Source: Pararhizobium sp. A13 (GTDB lineage: Bacteria > Pseudomonadota > Alphaproteobacteria > Rhizobiales > Rhizobiaceae). From it: a stretch of DNA of 64,000 nucleotides. Shown one piece after another: positions 37,901 to 45,437 of the stretch. The translations under genes were made by a program, and so were the position numbers. The notes under the pieces were generated by a model. The model was not told where the DNA came from. It was given only the letters and a program-made list of their open reading frames with translations, and made no database searches. How positions within the stretch are numbered: the stretch's first letter is position 1; each line of letters begins with the position of its first letter. The stretch covers positions 3,359,001 to 3,423,000 of the forward strand of contig NZ_CP149510.1 of NCBI RefSeq assembly GCF_040126305.1, given 5' to 3'.

Positions 37901-39256
37901 GTCATAGGCGATCGTGTCGTTGCCTGCCCCGCCGCTTGTCGTGTCGGCGCCGGCACCGCCGACTATCGTGTCGGCACCGGACCCGCCGGTGATAGTGTCG
38001 GCCTGGTTGCTGCCGGTGACGGCGAAAGCTTCGCTCTGGCCGCCCAGTGTGATCGTCACGCCGGCTGCTGCGCCCGAAGCCGAGATCGCCTCGACACCCT
38101 GAATGGATGCATTTGTCGCCCCGAGTGTATTGAGGTCGGACGAGGTCGAGGTCAGATTGATCGTGTCACCGGTTCCGGTGCCGAGATTGATCGTGCCCGC
38201 GCCGATGAGGATCGCGTCGAGCTGCGTGCCGCTGAGGGTCACCGTGTCGGTGCCGGCGGTGCCGGTGAGGTTGCCGGTTTCGACATTGCTGACCGTCGGG
38301 ATTGTGAGCGCCGAAATGTTGCCGCTCGCCAGGACATTCAAAACATCGGTCGTCAACAAGCCGCTGGCGAGATTGATGGTGCTGAACCCGGCCCATTGCG
38401 ACGCCGTCATCGTTACATTGTCGCTGCCGCTACTTCCGGTGAGCGTCTCGATGCCGGAAACCGTTCCAAGCGAAAAGTTGACGGTGATGCCGGCCGTCAA
38501 CACGATCTGGTCGCGCGTACCGCTAGCGCTGTTGGCGCCGCCATCGATCGACTCGCCGGCAACGAACTGGCCACTGCCCAGGTTGATCGTATCGTCGCCG
38601 CTGCCGGCGACGATTGCATCTGCGCCGTTGCCGCCATTGAAGGTGTCGCCGCTGGCGTCCTGAAGCTGAGCGACAGTGCCGCCCGAGAATCCGGTGAGCG
38701 TCCCCGTCGTGGCGTTCGCCGTGTCGTTGCCGCTGGTGCCCGTGAACGTCGCCATGATCCCGGCATAGGTCATCATGCCTTCCGGCGAAAGCGGCGGACG
38801 ACCGGGGCCGTCACCGCGATCCAGTGACCAGGTTCCACCGCGAAGTTCCGCGCCGACAATGCCGCTCGCAGCCGCGACGCGAACGCCTGTCCATGCTGCA
38901 AGCGAATCAACGAAGGCAGCACCCCGTTCACCGGCGCCGGTCTCGCAGGCCCAAATCAGCAGGGCCTTTTCCGTTCCAAGTGCTGTGCCGAAGCCAGGAA
39001 GTTCGCTCGTTTCGTCCTTGATCGTCTCGTACGAGACCGGGCCCGCTGCGAAGCTTACTTCACCGGGCCGGCCATGCGCGATCAAGTGGATCGCGTCGAG
39101 GTTCGCGCGCGCCTCCAGTATCCGCGCCATCTGGGTCATGGCCGGCTCGTCCGGCGAAAGCACCACTGGCTCGACGTCTGGTCTCAGGCCGGCAAGCAGC
39201 GTCTCGAAGTCCGTGACAGAGGGGTCGATGAAAGCGATCTCACGAGAGTGGGTCAT
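31937..39256 (-). CDS. Giant multidomain secreted/surface protein: DUF4347, RTX repeats, N,N-dimethylformamidase-like domain, DUF4082 x4
   Basis: A 2439-aa acidic protein without a classical signal peptide. Order: DUF4347 (residues about 5-165) with a possible His/Cys dyad H61 (HLIAHGRPG) and C104 (LLIWACETGAG); beta-rich repeats (170-415); four 94-residue units (417-792), each with three RTX-like nonapeptides (GGSAADTIV, GGAGADTIS, GGAGNDTIT); an N,N-dimethylformamidase large-subunit-like domain (885-1385) with FLSVGHDEYWS; an Ig-like domain (1400-1495); then four DUF4082 domains (LGMKFTA...ITGIRFYK, YVASYHT, NYWVDVVY) alternating with three cadherin-like repeats (ANDTDPNSDPLTV). RTX repeats imply calcium binding and probably type I secretion, but no secretion genes are adjacent. 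Function unknown; adhesion or surface hydrolysis is plausible. Confidence 0.88.
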   Translation of the reverse strand: MTHSREIAFIDPSVTDFETLLAGLRPDVEPVVLSPDEPAMTQMARILEARANLDAIHLIAHGRPGEVSFAAGPVSYETIKDETSELPGFGTALGTEKALLIWACETGAGERGAAFVDSLAAWTGVRVAAASGIVGAELRGGTWSLDRGDGPGRPPLSPEGMMTYAGIMATFTGTSGNDTANATTGTLTGFSGGTVAQLQDASGDTFNGGNGADAIVAGSGDDTINLGSGQFVAGESIDGGANSASGTRDQIVLTAGITVNFSLGTVSGIETLTGSSGSDNVTMTASQWAGFSTINLASGLLTTDVLNVLASGNISALTIPTVSNVETGNLTGTAGTDTVTLSGTQLDAILIGAGTINLGTGTGDTINLTSTSSDLNTLGATNASIQGVEAISASGAAAGVTITLGGQSEAFAVTGSNQADTITGGSGADTIVGGAGADTTSGGAGNDTIAYDGSDVSIAGGTNTDTLVVTGAATINLSSADQSSGDTANVTGFENVNASGSNAAVSLTGSSGANVLTGGSAADTIVGGAGADTISGGAGNDTITYDASDVSIAGGADVDTLLVNGAATINLSSVDQSSGDTANVTGFENVDASGSIAAVSLTGDGNANVFTGGSAADTIVGGAGADTISGGAGNDTITYDGSDVSIAGGTNTDTLVVAGAATINLLSADQSSGDTANVTGFESVNASGSTATVSLTGDGNANVFTGGSAADTIVGGAGADTIGGGAGNDTITYDGSDVSIAGGADIDTLLVNGAATINLSSADQSSGDTANTTGFESVNASGSSAAVSLTGSSGANVLTGGSANDTLNGGGGNDTIDGGGGTGDTVVFSGAFANYTIALSGATYTIADNRSGSPDGADTVTGVENFQFSDGTRTASQLNPTAQNKIVLENLKQGNPISEWGIDGDGDGNIQGFATQISTNMGQTVDFKIATNSTNYRIDIYRLGYYGGAGARKVTTIDVNLAQAQVQPHPIVDMSRGLIDAGNWAVSASWAIPSDMVSGVYIAKLVREDGTTGASHIPFIVRDDSSTSDIVFQTSDTTWQAYNAWGGASLYYGEVPVDPNDMIGYMPPNCSCGLTAIGRATAVSYNRPFITNTSPSGGTHDFIFGVEHSAIRWLEQNGYDVSYVSGVDTTRSGSLLLNHEAFLSVGHDEYWSAEQRANVEAARDSGVDLAFWSGNEIYWKVRWETSIDGNGTPYRTMVTYKETWGGTPDPSSTGTGTWRDPRFADPGQEPENSLSGTMFTVDSYRQDTITIPYDYSNLRFWRNTDVADLQPGQTYSLVQNLLGYEWDSDVENGYRPAGLINMSLSTVSVNTYLRDYGTSIGPADVTHSLTMYRAESGALVFGAGTVFWSWGLDSNHEGATTPTDPNVQQAMVNMFADMGIQPGTLDASLILATQSTDTTKPTSTITSPTLGASFVEGQKVTITGSAQDLGGGIVAGVEVSLDGGQSWWKATGREAWSYSWVVQASGTYNIMSRAVDDSLNLGNPSASTQVTVNLPSTSSLWTLASKPQVETNLDRDGVELGVRFQATTDGVVNGIRFYKGFYNIGQHVVNLWTTTGTLMATGISVGESITGWQTATFSNPVRLTPGTTYVASYHTGGYYSSNDNYFTSSYTNGLLNVQSGGGVYAYTSNSNGVFPGNSSNANYWVDVVFTPDPNQAPTATADSGFTVGKNGMLPISFTALVANDTDPNSDPLTVSAVSNATNGTVALDTQTGNVIYTPNADYSGPASFTYTVSDSRGGTATANVSLTVEQDPAGVSLFQWTEGPAGPAVSDAQPLELGMKFTASVVGTITGIRFYKPATATGPHTGSLWSSTGTLLATVTFTNESTSGWQTATFSSPVAITAGTTYVASYHTTGTYAATANYFNSSKVNGSLTAPSSATSGGNGLYVYSSGTAFPTTSFQASNYWVDVVYKRSTVNTVPIASNDNGFTVSNSNSISIAASTLLANDSDPDGDPLTITGVSGATNGTVVFNSQTNAVTFTPASGYIGPASFSYSISDGRGGTASAAVSLTVGQSETTLNLFSPSNAPSTASVNDPESVELGVKFIASSAGIITGLRYYKSAQDTGTHTGSLWTSGGNLLTSATFTNESASGWQTVTFTQPVSISAGATYIASYHSNGFYGVTPNFFATSYTNGPLSAPSSAGSGGNGVFAYGTTSLFPTATYNATNYWVDVLYEQATGNLSPVALDDSGFSTPSNAVFSVQASTLLANDSDANGDPMVITGVANAVNGTVAFNSQSNAVTFTPTNDYTGAASFTYSISDGQGGTDTAQVSLNVVPPDEQNLFSSSATPATVTENDSADVNLGMKFQADVAGSITGFRFYKGPSNTGPHTGYLWTSTGTLLANATFTNESASGWQSVALAQQVQIQANTTYVVSYSSNGFYSATSNFFSSGVDNGNLHALSSALSGGNGVYAYGSAGLFPNSAFNSTNYYVDVAFRPQLAA
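36881..38008 (-). repeat. Four tandem 282-bp coding repeats within the giant protein gene
   Basis: Four near-identical units of exactly 94 codons encode the RTX-bearing segment; the marker YDGSDVSIAGG or YDASDVSIAGG recurs at residues 451, 545, 639 and 733. Similarity extends to the DNA level, since the same long open frames recur on the opposite strand every 282 bases (37062, 37344, 37626). Such arrays change copy number by recombination. Confidence 0.85.
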
Positions 39257-39959
39257 GGTGTTTCCCGGACAATTGGATCAATGTTGGGACATCTGGCCAG
39301 GCCTTGCGAACCACGTGGATTTTCTCACGCCACCCGGTCGCAGCCGATTACAGCCGCCCAAATAGGCCGGCCAGATCACGCTTCTACAAAGACCCATCCT
39401 GCCAGCTTTTGATTGTCCGCAAACCCTAGCAATCGGTCTGCACTACAACTTCTAAAGGTGGTAAGAGGTGCATGGCCCCATCCTCCAATGTGATGATGGA
39501 TTGGATGGCGTATTCGGCTCCTTCGTTGAGGATCTTGGGTGGAGAGGTACGGGACGGGCCGATGATAGACGTGGTCCGTTCTTGCGCAGCCACAAGAGCG
39601 CCGAGCCTCCGGCAGAAGCGTCGCCGCCCCTCGTGACAAGGCTCCGGCAGAAACGATCGAAGGTCCTTGCAAGAGCGTGCGTGGCCGATGCGGACGACGG
39701 TTTCCGAAATGAACTCATACAAAAACTCAGCCGGTCCGCAGACTTAATTTTTCAGGTGTGCCATTCCGGATCGAACCTCGGAGCTGAAGCGTCCACACGG
39801 ACGAAAATGATACAGCCCTAAATACTTGAAATACAATAAGGAGACGCAAAAGCATAAAAGACAATTTATTAGCGTATCGAAAAATTAACAATTGAAGAAC
39901 ACGATATAGGTGTATCCGGATCGAAATTTCGGCGCGATATAAACTTGGGAGTGAGTTAG
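39257..39959. other. 700-base intergenic region between the giant protein gene and tadE
   Basis: Divergent promoters for the giant gene and the TadE/TadG pair must lie here. Several overlapping frames of 88-117 codons exist on both strands (39376-39821) but none has a recognisable domain, and no ribosome binding site singles one out. The last 150 bases (39810-39959) are clearly AT-richer than the surroundings and contain the palindrome CGAAATTTCG at 39922-39931. I see no RNA gene with confidence. Confidence 0.4.
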
Positions 39960-40382
39960 ATGTCTCTCATATCAAGACTGCGCAAGAATATCGAAGGTGC
40001 CGCCGCGCTGGAATTTGCCATCGTCGCCCCGCTCTTCTTCCTGACCATCTTCACGATGATCGGATATGGCATTTACCTCAGCGCCAGCCACGCCATCCAG
40101 CAGATCGCCGCCGATGCGGCGCGGACGGCCGTCGCCGGCCTGTCGGAAACCGAGAGAAAGAGCCTAGCCAACACCTTTATCCAGTCAACCACGCTGGACT
40201 ACGCCTTCATCAGCAGAGACAAGCTGACCGTCGACGTCGAGGACGACGTCAGCAACCTCAATCAGTTCACCGTCACGATCGCCTATGATTCCAGTGAGTT
40301 ACCCATCTGGAAACTGTTTTCCTTTGCGCTGCCCGACGAGCAAATCAAAAGATACGCGACAATCCGGCTGGGAGGTATCTGA
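39960..40382 (+). CDS. TadE-family pilus assembly pseudopilin
   Basis: Small protein (140 aa) with the TadE-like N-terminal segment (NIEGAAALEFAIVAPLFFLT) in which a charged stretch and a Gly-Ala site precede a hydrophobic helix with the conserved Glu; TadE proteins are processed by a prepilin peptidase and belong to Flp/Tad pilus assembly. The rest is a short periplasmic domain. ATG 39960 is supported by GGGAGTGAG upstream. It overlaps closely with the following TadG-like gene (one base between stop and start), so both are one operon; no other tad/cpa genes are in the window. Confidence 0.85.
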   Translation: MSLISRLRKNIEGAAALEFAIVAPLFFLTIFTMIGYGIYLSASHAIQQIAADAARTAVAGLSETERKSLANTFIQSTTLDYAFISRDKLTVDVEDDVSNLNQFTVTIAYDSSELPIWKLFSFALPDEQIKRYATIRLGGI

Positions 40383-40383
40383 T

Positions 40384-42117
40384 ATGGACTGCGCAAAATT
40401 CAAGCATGGCAGCTTCTTCTCCGAGAAATCCGGCAATATCGGCATATCGGCGGCCCTCGTTCTGCCGCTGGTCGTCCTGTCGCTCGGCCTCGGTGTCGAC
40501 TACGGCTATCTCACGCTGCAGAAGCGCGAAATGCAGGGCATCGTCGATATCACCGCGATCGTCGCGGCCGCCGATCTGCCCAATGTCGAAAAGGCGGCGC
40601 GCGATCACTTCAAGAATAATGGGCTCAACCTCGCTGTTGCGACCAAAAGCGGATTGCTGACCGTCGACGGAAAAGTCGTTCCGAGAGACCTGACGGCACT
40701 TCAGAACGGCATTGTCACCATCGTCAAGGGTCGCTATGTGCCGGATCCGGCGCTCGCGACCGGACAGCGTTTCATCCCCAATGCCACGCCCGCGGACGCG
40801 GCCCAGGTATCGATCGAGAAGGAAGGCGCATTGCATCTCGCGGCCATGTTCAGCGCGCCGCCGACGATGAGCGCCACAGGCACGGCCGCCAGCACCAAGC
40901 TCGCCGCCTTCTCGATCGGCTCGCGGCTTGCAAGCCTCGACGGCGGTATTCTGAACGCCGTGCTCGGCCAGATGCTCGGCACGACGATTTCCCTGAAGGT
41001 GATGGACTATCGCGCCCTGGTGGACGCGGATATCAACGTCCGGCCCTTCCTGAAGATCGTTTCCACGCGGCTGAATCTGACGGCGGCAAGCTATGAAGAT
41101 GTTTTGACGGCGAACCTCACCATGCCGCAGCTTCTGTCCTCCCTGCAGGCCGTTCACGGGATTTCCAGTGCGGCAACATCCGCCTTGAAGGCCCTGGAAA
41201 CGGCGAGCAACAAGAGCAAGAAGACGTTTACCCTGTCGCAGATCCTCAATGTCGATCCCAAGAAGGGCCTGAACGTCGATGCCGGATCGAACTGGGACAT
41301 GACGGTGGGCGCGTTCGACATCGTCTCGGCTGCCGCGGCGATCGCCAACGGCACCAACCAGATCTCGCTTGACGCGATCGCCGGCCTTCCCGGCATAGCC
41401 TCGGCCAGCGTCAAACTCGCCGTCGGCGAGCCGCCCGTCGAAACGCCGCCACACAGGTTGGGCGCGCCGGGCTCGGCCGTTCGCACCGCGCAGACGCGGC
41501 TTGCTGTGGACGTCAACGTCAATGGCCTGGCGGCGTTGGCTGGCCTGAAGATCAAACTCCCGATCTACGTCGAAGTTGCCCACGCGGAAGGCAAGCTGGC
41601 CGACATCCGCTGCTATGGCAGTACCCCGCAAAATGCCAGCGTGACCGTCGAAGCCGTCCCGGGCGTCGCGGAAATCGCGATCGGAACGGTCCATCCGTCA
41701 GTTCTGTCGAACTTCAGCAATGAGGCGAGGGTTGAGAAAGCCCGGCTCGTCGATTCCGCCCTCCTCAGGATCGACGGCATCGCCCATGTCGAAACGAAAA
41801 ACATGCAGCCGCAGCGGTTGACGTTCAGCCCTTCCGAGGTCGCCATGGGGGGCGTCAAGAGCGTGTCCACCAAGGACATCCTGACCTCCACGACGCAGAC
41901 GCTGCTCAACAATCTGGACGCCGATATCCAGGTGCTGTTCCTGACGGTCGGCAGCCCCCAAGCCGTCCAGTCTGCGCTTGCCCAGAGCTTGAGTGCGGTC
42001 ACGCCATCGATCGATACGCTGCTTTATAATCTGCTTCTCGCCGCCGGCGTCCGGGTCGGCGAGGCGGATGTGCGTGTCACTGGCGTCAGCTGTCTGCAAC
42101 CGGTCCTCGTACAATAA
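40384..42117 (+). CDS. TadG-like protein with TadE/Flp-type N-terminus
   Basis: A 577-aa protein with an N-terminal GNIGISAALVLPLVVLSLGL membrane segment and LQKREMQGIVDITAIVAAAD, the motif shared by TadG and other proteins called pilus assembly protein TadG-related. The long C-terminal part is periplasmic, repetitive and Ala/Leu/Thr-rich, with no von Willebrand factor domain that I can recognise. GGAGG eight bases before ATG 40384 lies inside the end of tadE, so the genes are translationally linked. A strong terminator follows the stop at 42142-42177. Confidence 0.83.
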   Translation: MDCAKFKHGSFFSEKSGNIGISAALVLPLVVLSLGLGVDYGYLTLQKREMQGIVDITAIVAAADLPNVEKAARDHFKNNGLNLAVATKSGLLTVDGKVVPRDLTALQNGIVTIVKGRYVPDPALATGQRFIPNATPADAAQVSIEKEGALHLAAMFSAPPTMSATGTAASTKLAAFSIGSRLASLDGGILNAVLGQMLGTTISLKVMDYRALVDADINVRPFLKIVSTRLNLTAASYEDVLTANLTMPQLLSSLQAVHGISSAATSALKALETASNKSKKTFTLSQILNVDPKKGLNVDAGSNWDMTVGAFDIVSAAAAIANGTNQISLDAIAGLPGIASASVKLAVGEPPVETPPHRLGAPGSAVRTAQTRLAVDVNVNGLAALAGLKIKLPIYVEVAHAEGKLADIRCYGSTPQNASVTVEAVPGVAEIAIGTVHPSVLSNFSNEARVEKARLVDSALLRIDGIAHVETKNMQPQRLTFSPSEVAMGGVKSVSTKDILTSTTQTLLNNLDADIQVLFLTVGSPQAVQSALAQSLSAVTPSIDTLLYNLLLAAGVRVGEADVRVTGVSCLQPVLVQ

Positions 42118-42141
42118 AAATCATGGAGGTCGTATCGTTCC

Positions 42142-42177
42142 GGCCGGATGGCGATGCTGCCATCCGGCCTTTTTTTT
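42142..42177 (+). terminator. Strong intrinsic terminator after the TadE/TadG pair
   Basis: GGCCGGATGGC (42142-42152) pairs perfectly with GCCATCCGGCC (42159-42169) around a 6-base loop and is followed by eight T residues. It lies 25 bases after the tadG-like stop and upstream of the next plausible start, so the following gene needs its own promoter. Confidence 0.95.
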
Positions 42178-42318
42178 GTTGGCCGGAAGACCCAAAAAAC
42201 CAACCACGGCCTATTCCTGAAACAAAAGGTGGACTTTGAGCGTTTGTCGAGCGACACAACTTTCGCTCACCCCGATTCCGAAACCGATGCACCTATCCAT
42301 TGGACCTTCGTTAAAGCC

Positions 42319-43281
42319 ATGACCGGTATGCCGTCGTCAGAGATCGAAAGCCCAGAAACCGGCCCGTCCGCCGAGATTGAGGCATTTGCGTCGAACCCGG
42401 AGCTGTTTGCGGTCCTGCAACAGGGCGCGCGACACATGATCGAGCTTTATGACCAATTTCCCAGGATCGCCCGCATGGTCGCCGCCCAGCAGAAATGGCT
42501 ACTCACCCAGGCTGCCTATGCGCTGCACGTGCAGCGCAACCCGGCAGACCCCCTCTCCGGCATCACGGCGTCGCGGCTTCTCGACATCATCGGCGAATTC
42601 GGCGCGGCCAGCCGCAACACGGCGACAGCCTTCCTGGCCGAGCTGCTTGCCTACAAGCTGATCCGCGATGTACCGGGATCGCCCAGCAAACGCAGCCGCC
42701 CGCTGGAGCCGACGGAGGCCAGCCACCAGGCGATGATGCTGTGGTTCCGCGGCCAGATGCGCAGCCTCGACCTTCTCGATGGCGGTGGGCGCGTCACAAA
42801 GCTGGAGGCCAATCCGGAAATCTTTCGCCGCGCCCAGCCGATCGCAGCAAAGCGGCTGATCGCCGACAGGGCGTGGCGGGAGCCGCCGCTCAGCATCTCC
42901 TGTTTCGTCTGGACCGAATATGGCGGGTTGATCCTCGACGATTTCGTTTCACGGATTGTCAATGTCATACCCAAGGACGGCTACCACTGGGTCGAAGACC
43001 TTCGTTTTGCAGAATTGTCCAACCACTACTCCCTGTCGCGCACGCATATCCGGCGCCTCTTTGCCCGCGCTGAAGCGCTGGGCTCGCTTGGCTGGCAGGA
43101 CCGGAGCAACAGCCGGAACAAGGTATGGGTCGCGGTCTCGTTCATTGATGATTACAAGCGCTGGCAATCGATCAAGTTCTGCGCACTGGACCGGGCCTTT
43201 GGCGAAGCAGTCCGCTCGATTGACAAAGAGAAGCAGCGCCTCCAAACAAACAGTGCCGATGCGAGCGCGTCAGACGTTTGA
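42319..43281 (+). CDS. Protein of unknown function with C-terminal helix-turn-helix-like region
   Basis: Cytoplasmic, helical protein of about 320 aa that I do not recognise. The middle part carries AYALHVQRNPADPLSGITAS and RLLDIIGEFGAASRNTATAF, reminiscent of a winged helix; the C-terminal part has LRFAELSNHYSLSRTHIRRL followed by FARAEALGSLGWQDR, which resembles a MarR/GntR-like recognition helix. A transcription factor role is plausible but unproven. The frame is open from 42148, but the terminator at 42142-42177 lies in that stretch, so ATG 42319 or 42328 is more likely the start; neither has a convincing ribosome binding site. Confidence 0.65.
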   Translation: MTGMPSSEIESPETGPSAEIEAFASNPELFAVLQQGARHMIELYDQFPRIARMVAAQQKWLLTQAAYALHVQRNPADPLSGITASRLLDIIGEFGAASRNTATAFLAELLAYKLIRDVPGSPSKRSRPLEPTEASHQAMMLWFRGQMRSLDLLDGGGRVTKLEANPEIFRRAQPIAAKRLIADRAWREPPLSISCFVWTEYGGLILDDFVSRIVNVIPKDGYHWVEDLRFAELSNHYSLSRTHIRRLFARAEALGSLGWQDRSNSRNKVWVAVSFIDDYKRWQSIKFCALDRAFGEAVRSIDKEKQRLQTNSADASASDV

Positions 43282-43668
43282 CTGCGCAAACTTCGGCAGG
43301 CTGTCGTCGATCTCGTAGAAATCGCCCTTGTCGGCACAGAAGATGTGGTAGCCGAACGCCAGTCCAGTTGGCGGTTCGAACGCGCCGGCCATGATCGAGG
43401 TGTAGTCGAGGCCGTCCATCTTCCAGAACAGCGCCGAACCGCAGGTCTTGCAGAAGCCTCGCCGGGCTTGCGGGCTCGAGCGGTACCAGGTGATGGTCTC
43501 GGTGCCCTGAATGTCCAGGTCCGCGTCGAGAACATTGGTGGCCGCATAATAGAGCCCGGTCTGCTTGCGGCACTGCGAGCAGTGGCAGGCGATTACCTCC
43601 CGCAACCTTCCTCGCGTATGAAAACGGACCGCGCCGCAATTGCAGGAACCGCTGTGCTCTTCCACCAT
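43270..43668 (-). CDS. GFA-family (glutathione-dependent formaldehyde-activating-like) zinc protein
   Basis: Zinc-binding protein of 132 aa in the Mss4/GFA fold. The zinc and glutathione-site cysteines are present as SCNCGAVRF, ACHCSQCRKQTG and FCKTCGSALFW. The founding member Gfa was proposed to catalyse addition of formaldehyde to glutathione, but most relatives, including those near no formaldehyde genes, have unknown roles. GAGGGG six bases before ATG 43668 selects this start over ATG 43674, which directly touches it. It converges with the preceding unknown gene, overlapping it by 12 bases. Confidence 0.87.
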   Translation of the reverse strand: MVEEHSGSCNCGAVRFHTRGRLREVIACHCSQCRKQTGLYYAATNVLDADLDIQGTETITWYRSSPQARRGFCKTCGSALFWKMDGLDYTSIMAGAFEPPTGLAFGYHIFCADKGDFYEIDDSLPKFAQSNV

Positions 43669-43713
43669 GCTCATCCCCTCAAGCTTTTTTGATTGGCCCG
43701 TCCCGCAGGCATG

Positions 43714-43749
43714 AAAAAACCGGGCCAGCATCTTCGGCCGACCCGGTTT
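43714..43749 (-). terminator. Intrinsic terminator after the DAHP synthase gene
   Basis: On the minus strand AAACCGGG (43749-43742) pairs with CCCGGTTT (43724-43717), with a partly structured 17-base loop, and ends in six T residues. It lies about 40 bases after the DAHP synthase stop. Confidence 0.8.
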
Positions 43750-43790
43750 CGTCAATTTCAATTCATTCAGCCGAGGATCAGCGGCGCTGA

Positions 43791-45164
43791 TCAGCCGTTG
43801 ACGACCATCCGCTTCTCGTCGCGGCCGCCCTTCATGCGCTCGGCCAGAAGGAAGGCGAGTTCCAGCGCCTGGTCGGCATTGAGGCGCGGGTCGCAATGGG
43901 TGTGGTAACGATCGGCCAGATCGGCGCCGGAGAGCGCGCGGGCGCCGCCGGTGCATTCGGTCACGTCGTTGCCGGTCATCTCGACATGGATGCCGCCCGG
44001 ATGCGTGCCTTCGGCGCGATGGATCTGGAAGAAGCTCTCGACTTCCGACAGAACCCGCTCGAACGGCCGGGTCTTGTAGTTGTTGAGCGTGATCGTGTTG
44101 CCGTGCATCGGGTCACAGGACCAGACGACCTTGCGGCCTTCTTTCTCGACGGCGCGGATCAGGCGCGGCAGGTGCTCGGCAACCTTGTCATGGCCGAAGC
44201 GGCAGATCAGCGTCAGGCGACCAGCCTCGTTCTGCGGGTTAAGCAGATCGATGAGCTCGATCAGCCCGTCACCTGTCAGCGACGGACCGCACTTCAGACC
44301 GAGCGGGTTCTTGATGCCGCGGCAGTATTCGATATGCGCATGGTCAGGCTGGCGGGTGCGGTCGCCGATCCAGATCATGTGGCCGGAAGTCGCGTACCAG
44401 TCGCCGGAGGTCGAATCGACGCGGGTGAGCGCCTGCTCGTAGCCGAGCAGCAGCGCCTCGTGGCTGGTGAAGAAATCGGTCTCGCGCAGGCTCGGATGGT
44501 TCTCCGAGGTGATGCCGATCGCCTTCATGAAATCCATGGTTTCGGAGATCCGGTCCGCGAGCTTGCGGTAGCGCTCGACCTGCGGTGAATCCTTGACGAA
44601 GCCGAGCATCCACTGGTGCACGTTTTCGAGGTTGGCGTAACCGCCCATCGCAAACGCGCGCAAAAGGTTGAGTGTCGCAGCCGATTGCCGGTAGGCCATG
44701 ATCTGGCGTTCCGGGTCCGGGATACGGGCCTTCTCGTTGAACTCGATGCCGTTGATGATGTCGCCGCGATAGCTCGGCAGTTCTACATCGCCCTGCTTTT
44801 CGATGTTGGACGAACGCGGCTTGGCGAACTGGCCGGCGATGCGGCCGACCTTGACGACCGGCTGCTGGGCGCCGAAGGTCAGGACGACGGCCATCTGCAG
44901 AAACGCGCGGAAGAAGTCGCGGATCGTATCGGCGCCGTGTTCGGCGAAGCTCTCGGCGCAATCACCGCCCTGCAGCAGGAAGCCCTTGCCTTCCGACACA
45001 TTGGCAAGCTGGTTCTTCAGACGGCGTGCCTCACCCGCAAAGACCAGCGGCGGATAGGTCGCAAGCTGCGCTTCGGTTGCGCTGAGCGCCGCCAAATCCG
45101 GAAAATCCGGCACCTGCTGAATAGGCTTCTGCCGCCAGCTGTTCGGGGTCCAATTCTGTGCCAT
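43791..45164 (-). CDS. Class II 3-deoxy-7-phosphoheptulonate (DAHP) synthase
   Basis: First step of the shikimate pathway: phosphoenolpyruvate plus erythrose 4-phosphate to DAHP. The 457-aa sequence is the plant-like type II form: [13 protein letters not shown], the PEP/metal region [52 protein letters not shown] and [19 protein letters not shown]. Metal ligands (Cys in GGDC, His in DPMHGN, Glu in VEMTG) are intact. ATG 45164 (MAQNW) follows AGGTGA; a GTG nine bases earlier is possible. Symbols aroF and aroG are both in use for this protein. It is monocistronic, with its own terminator. Confidence 0.95.
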   Translation of the reverse strand: MAQNWTPNSWRQKPIQQVPDFPDLAALSATEAQLATYPPLVFAGEARRLKNQLANVSEGKGFLLQGGDCAESFAEHGADTIRDFFRAFLQMAVVLTFGAQQPVVKVGRIAGQFAKPRSSNIEKQGDVELPSYRGDIINGIEFNEKARIPDPERQIMAYRQSAATLNLLRAFAMGGYANLENVHQWMLGFVKDSPQVERYRKLADRISETMDFMKAIGITSENHPSLRETDFFTSHEALLLGYEQALTRVDSTSGDWYATSGHMIWIGDRTRQPDHAHIEYCRGIKNPLGLKCGPSLTGDGLIELIDLLNPQNEAGRLTLICRFGHDKVAEHLPRLIRAVEKEGRKVVWSCDPMHGNTITLNNYKTRPFERVLSEVESFFQIHRAEGTHPGGIHVEMTGNDVTECTGGARALSGADLADRYHTHCDPRLNADQALELAFLLAERMKGGRDEKRMVVNG

Positions 45165-45437
45165 GTCAATCACCTGTTCTCTTGCGCGAGGTCCGCCGTC
45201 GCTGCCGCGTCCCAGATAGGTCGTCCGGTCGACGCTGGCAGGAAACGGGATCTGAATCGCGTTTCCAGCGGCCCAATTCCTGACCGCAGCTTCCCCAGCC
45301 GGGAAAACGGCGATTTTGCGGATGCGGGCTTATAAACGTTAACATGGGGATTGAAAAGCGATTGTTCCAGCAAAGTGAGCACCGCGAAATTTTGGCGCGC
45401 ACTTTACCGGCAACACGTGAATTGCCGAGCCGACGGC

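Noticed and set aside
36783..37907. Regular direct repeats considered as a CRISPR or satellite array
   Set aside because: The period is 282 bases with no unique spacers, stays in frame, and encodes RTX motifs, so the array is part of a protein-coding gene.
31925..38827. Several long plus-strand frames opposite the giant protein gene
   Set aside because: They are produced by the GC-rich, repetitive coding strand; their repeating 93-codon frames simply mirror the 282-bp repeats of the real gene.
39376..39821. Overlapping small frames between the giant gene and tadE
   Set aside because: None has a recognisable domain, convincing ribosome site or consistent codon character, and frames occur on both strands over the same bases.
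42148..42318. Upstream extension of the unknown gene starting at 42319
   Set aside because: The extension would read through a strong intrinsic terminator (42142-42177), and its translation has no recognisable character.
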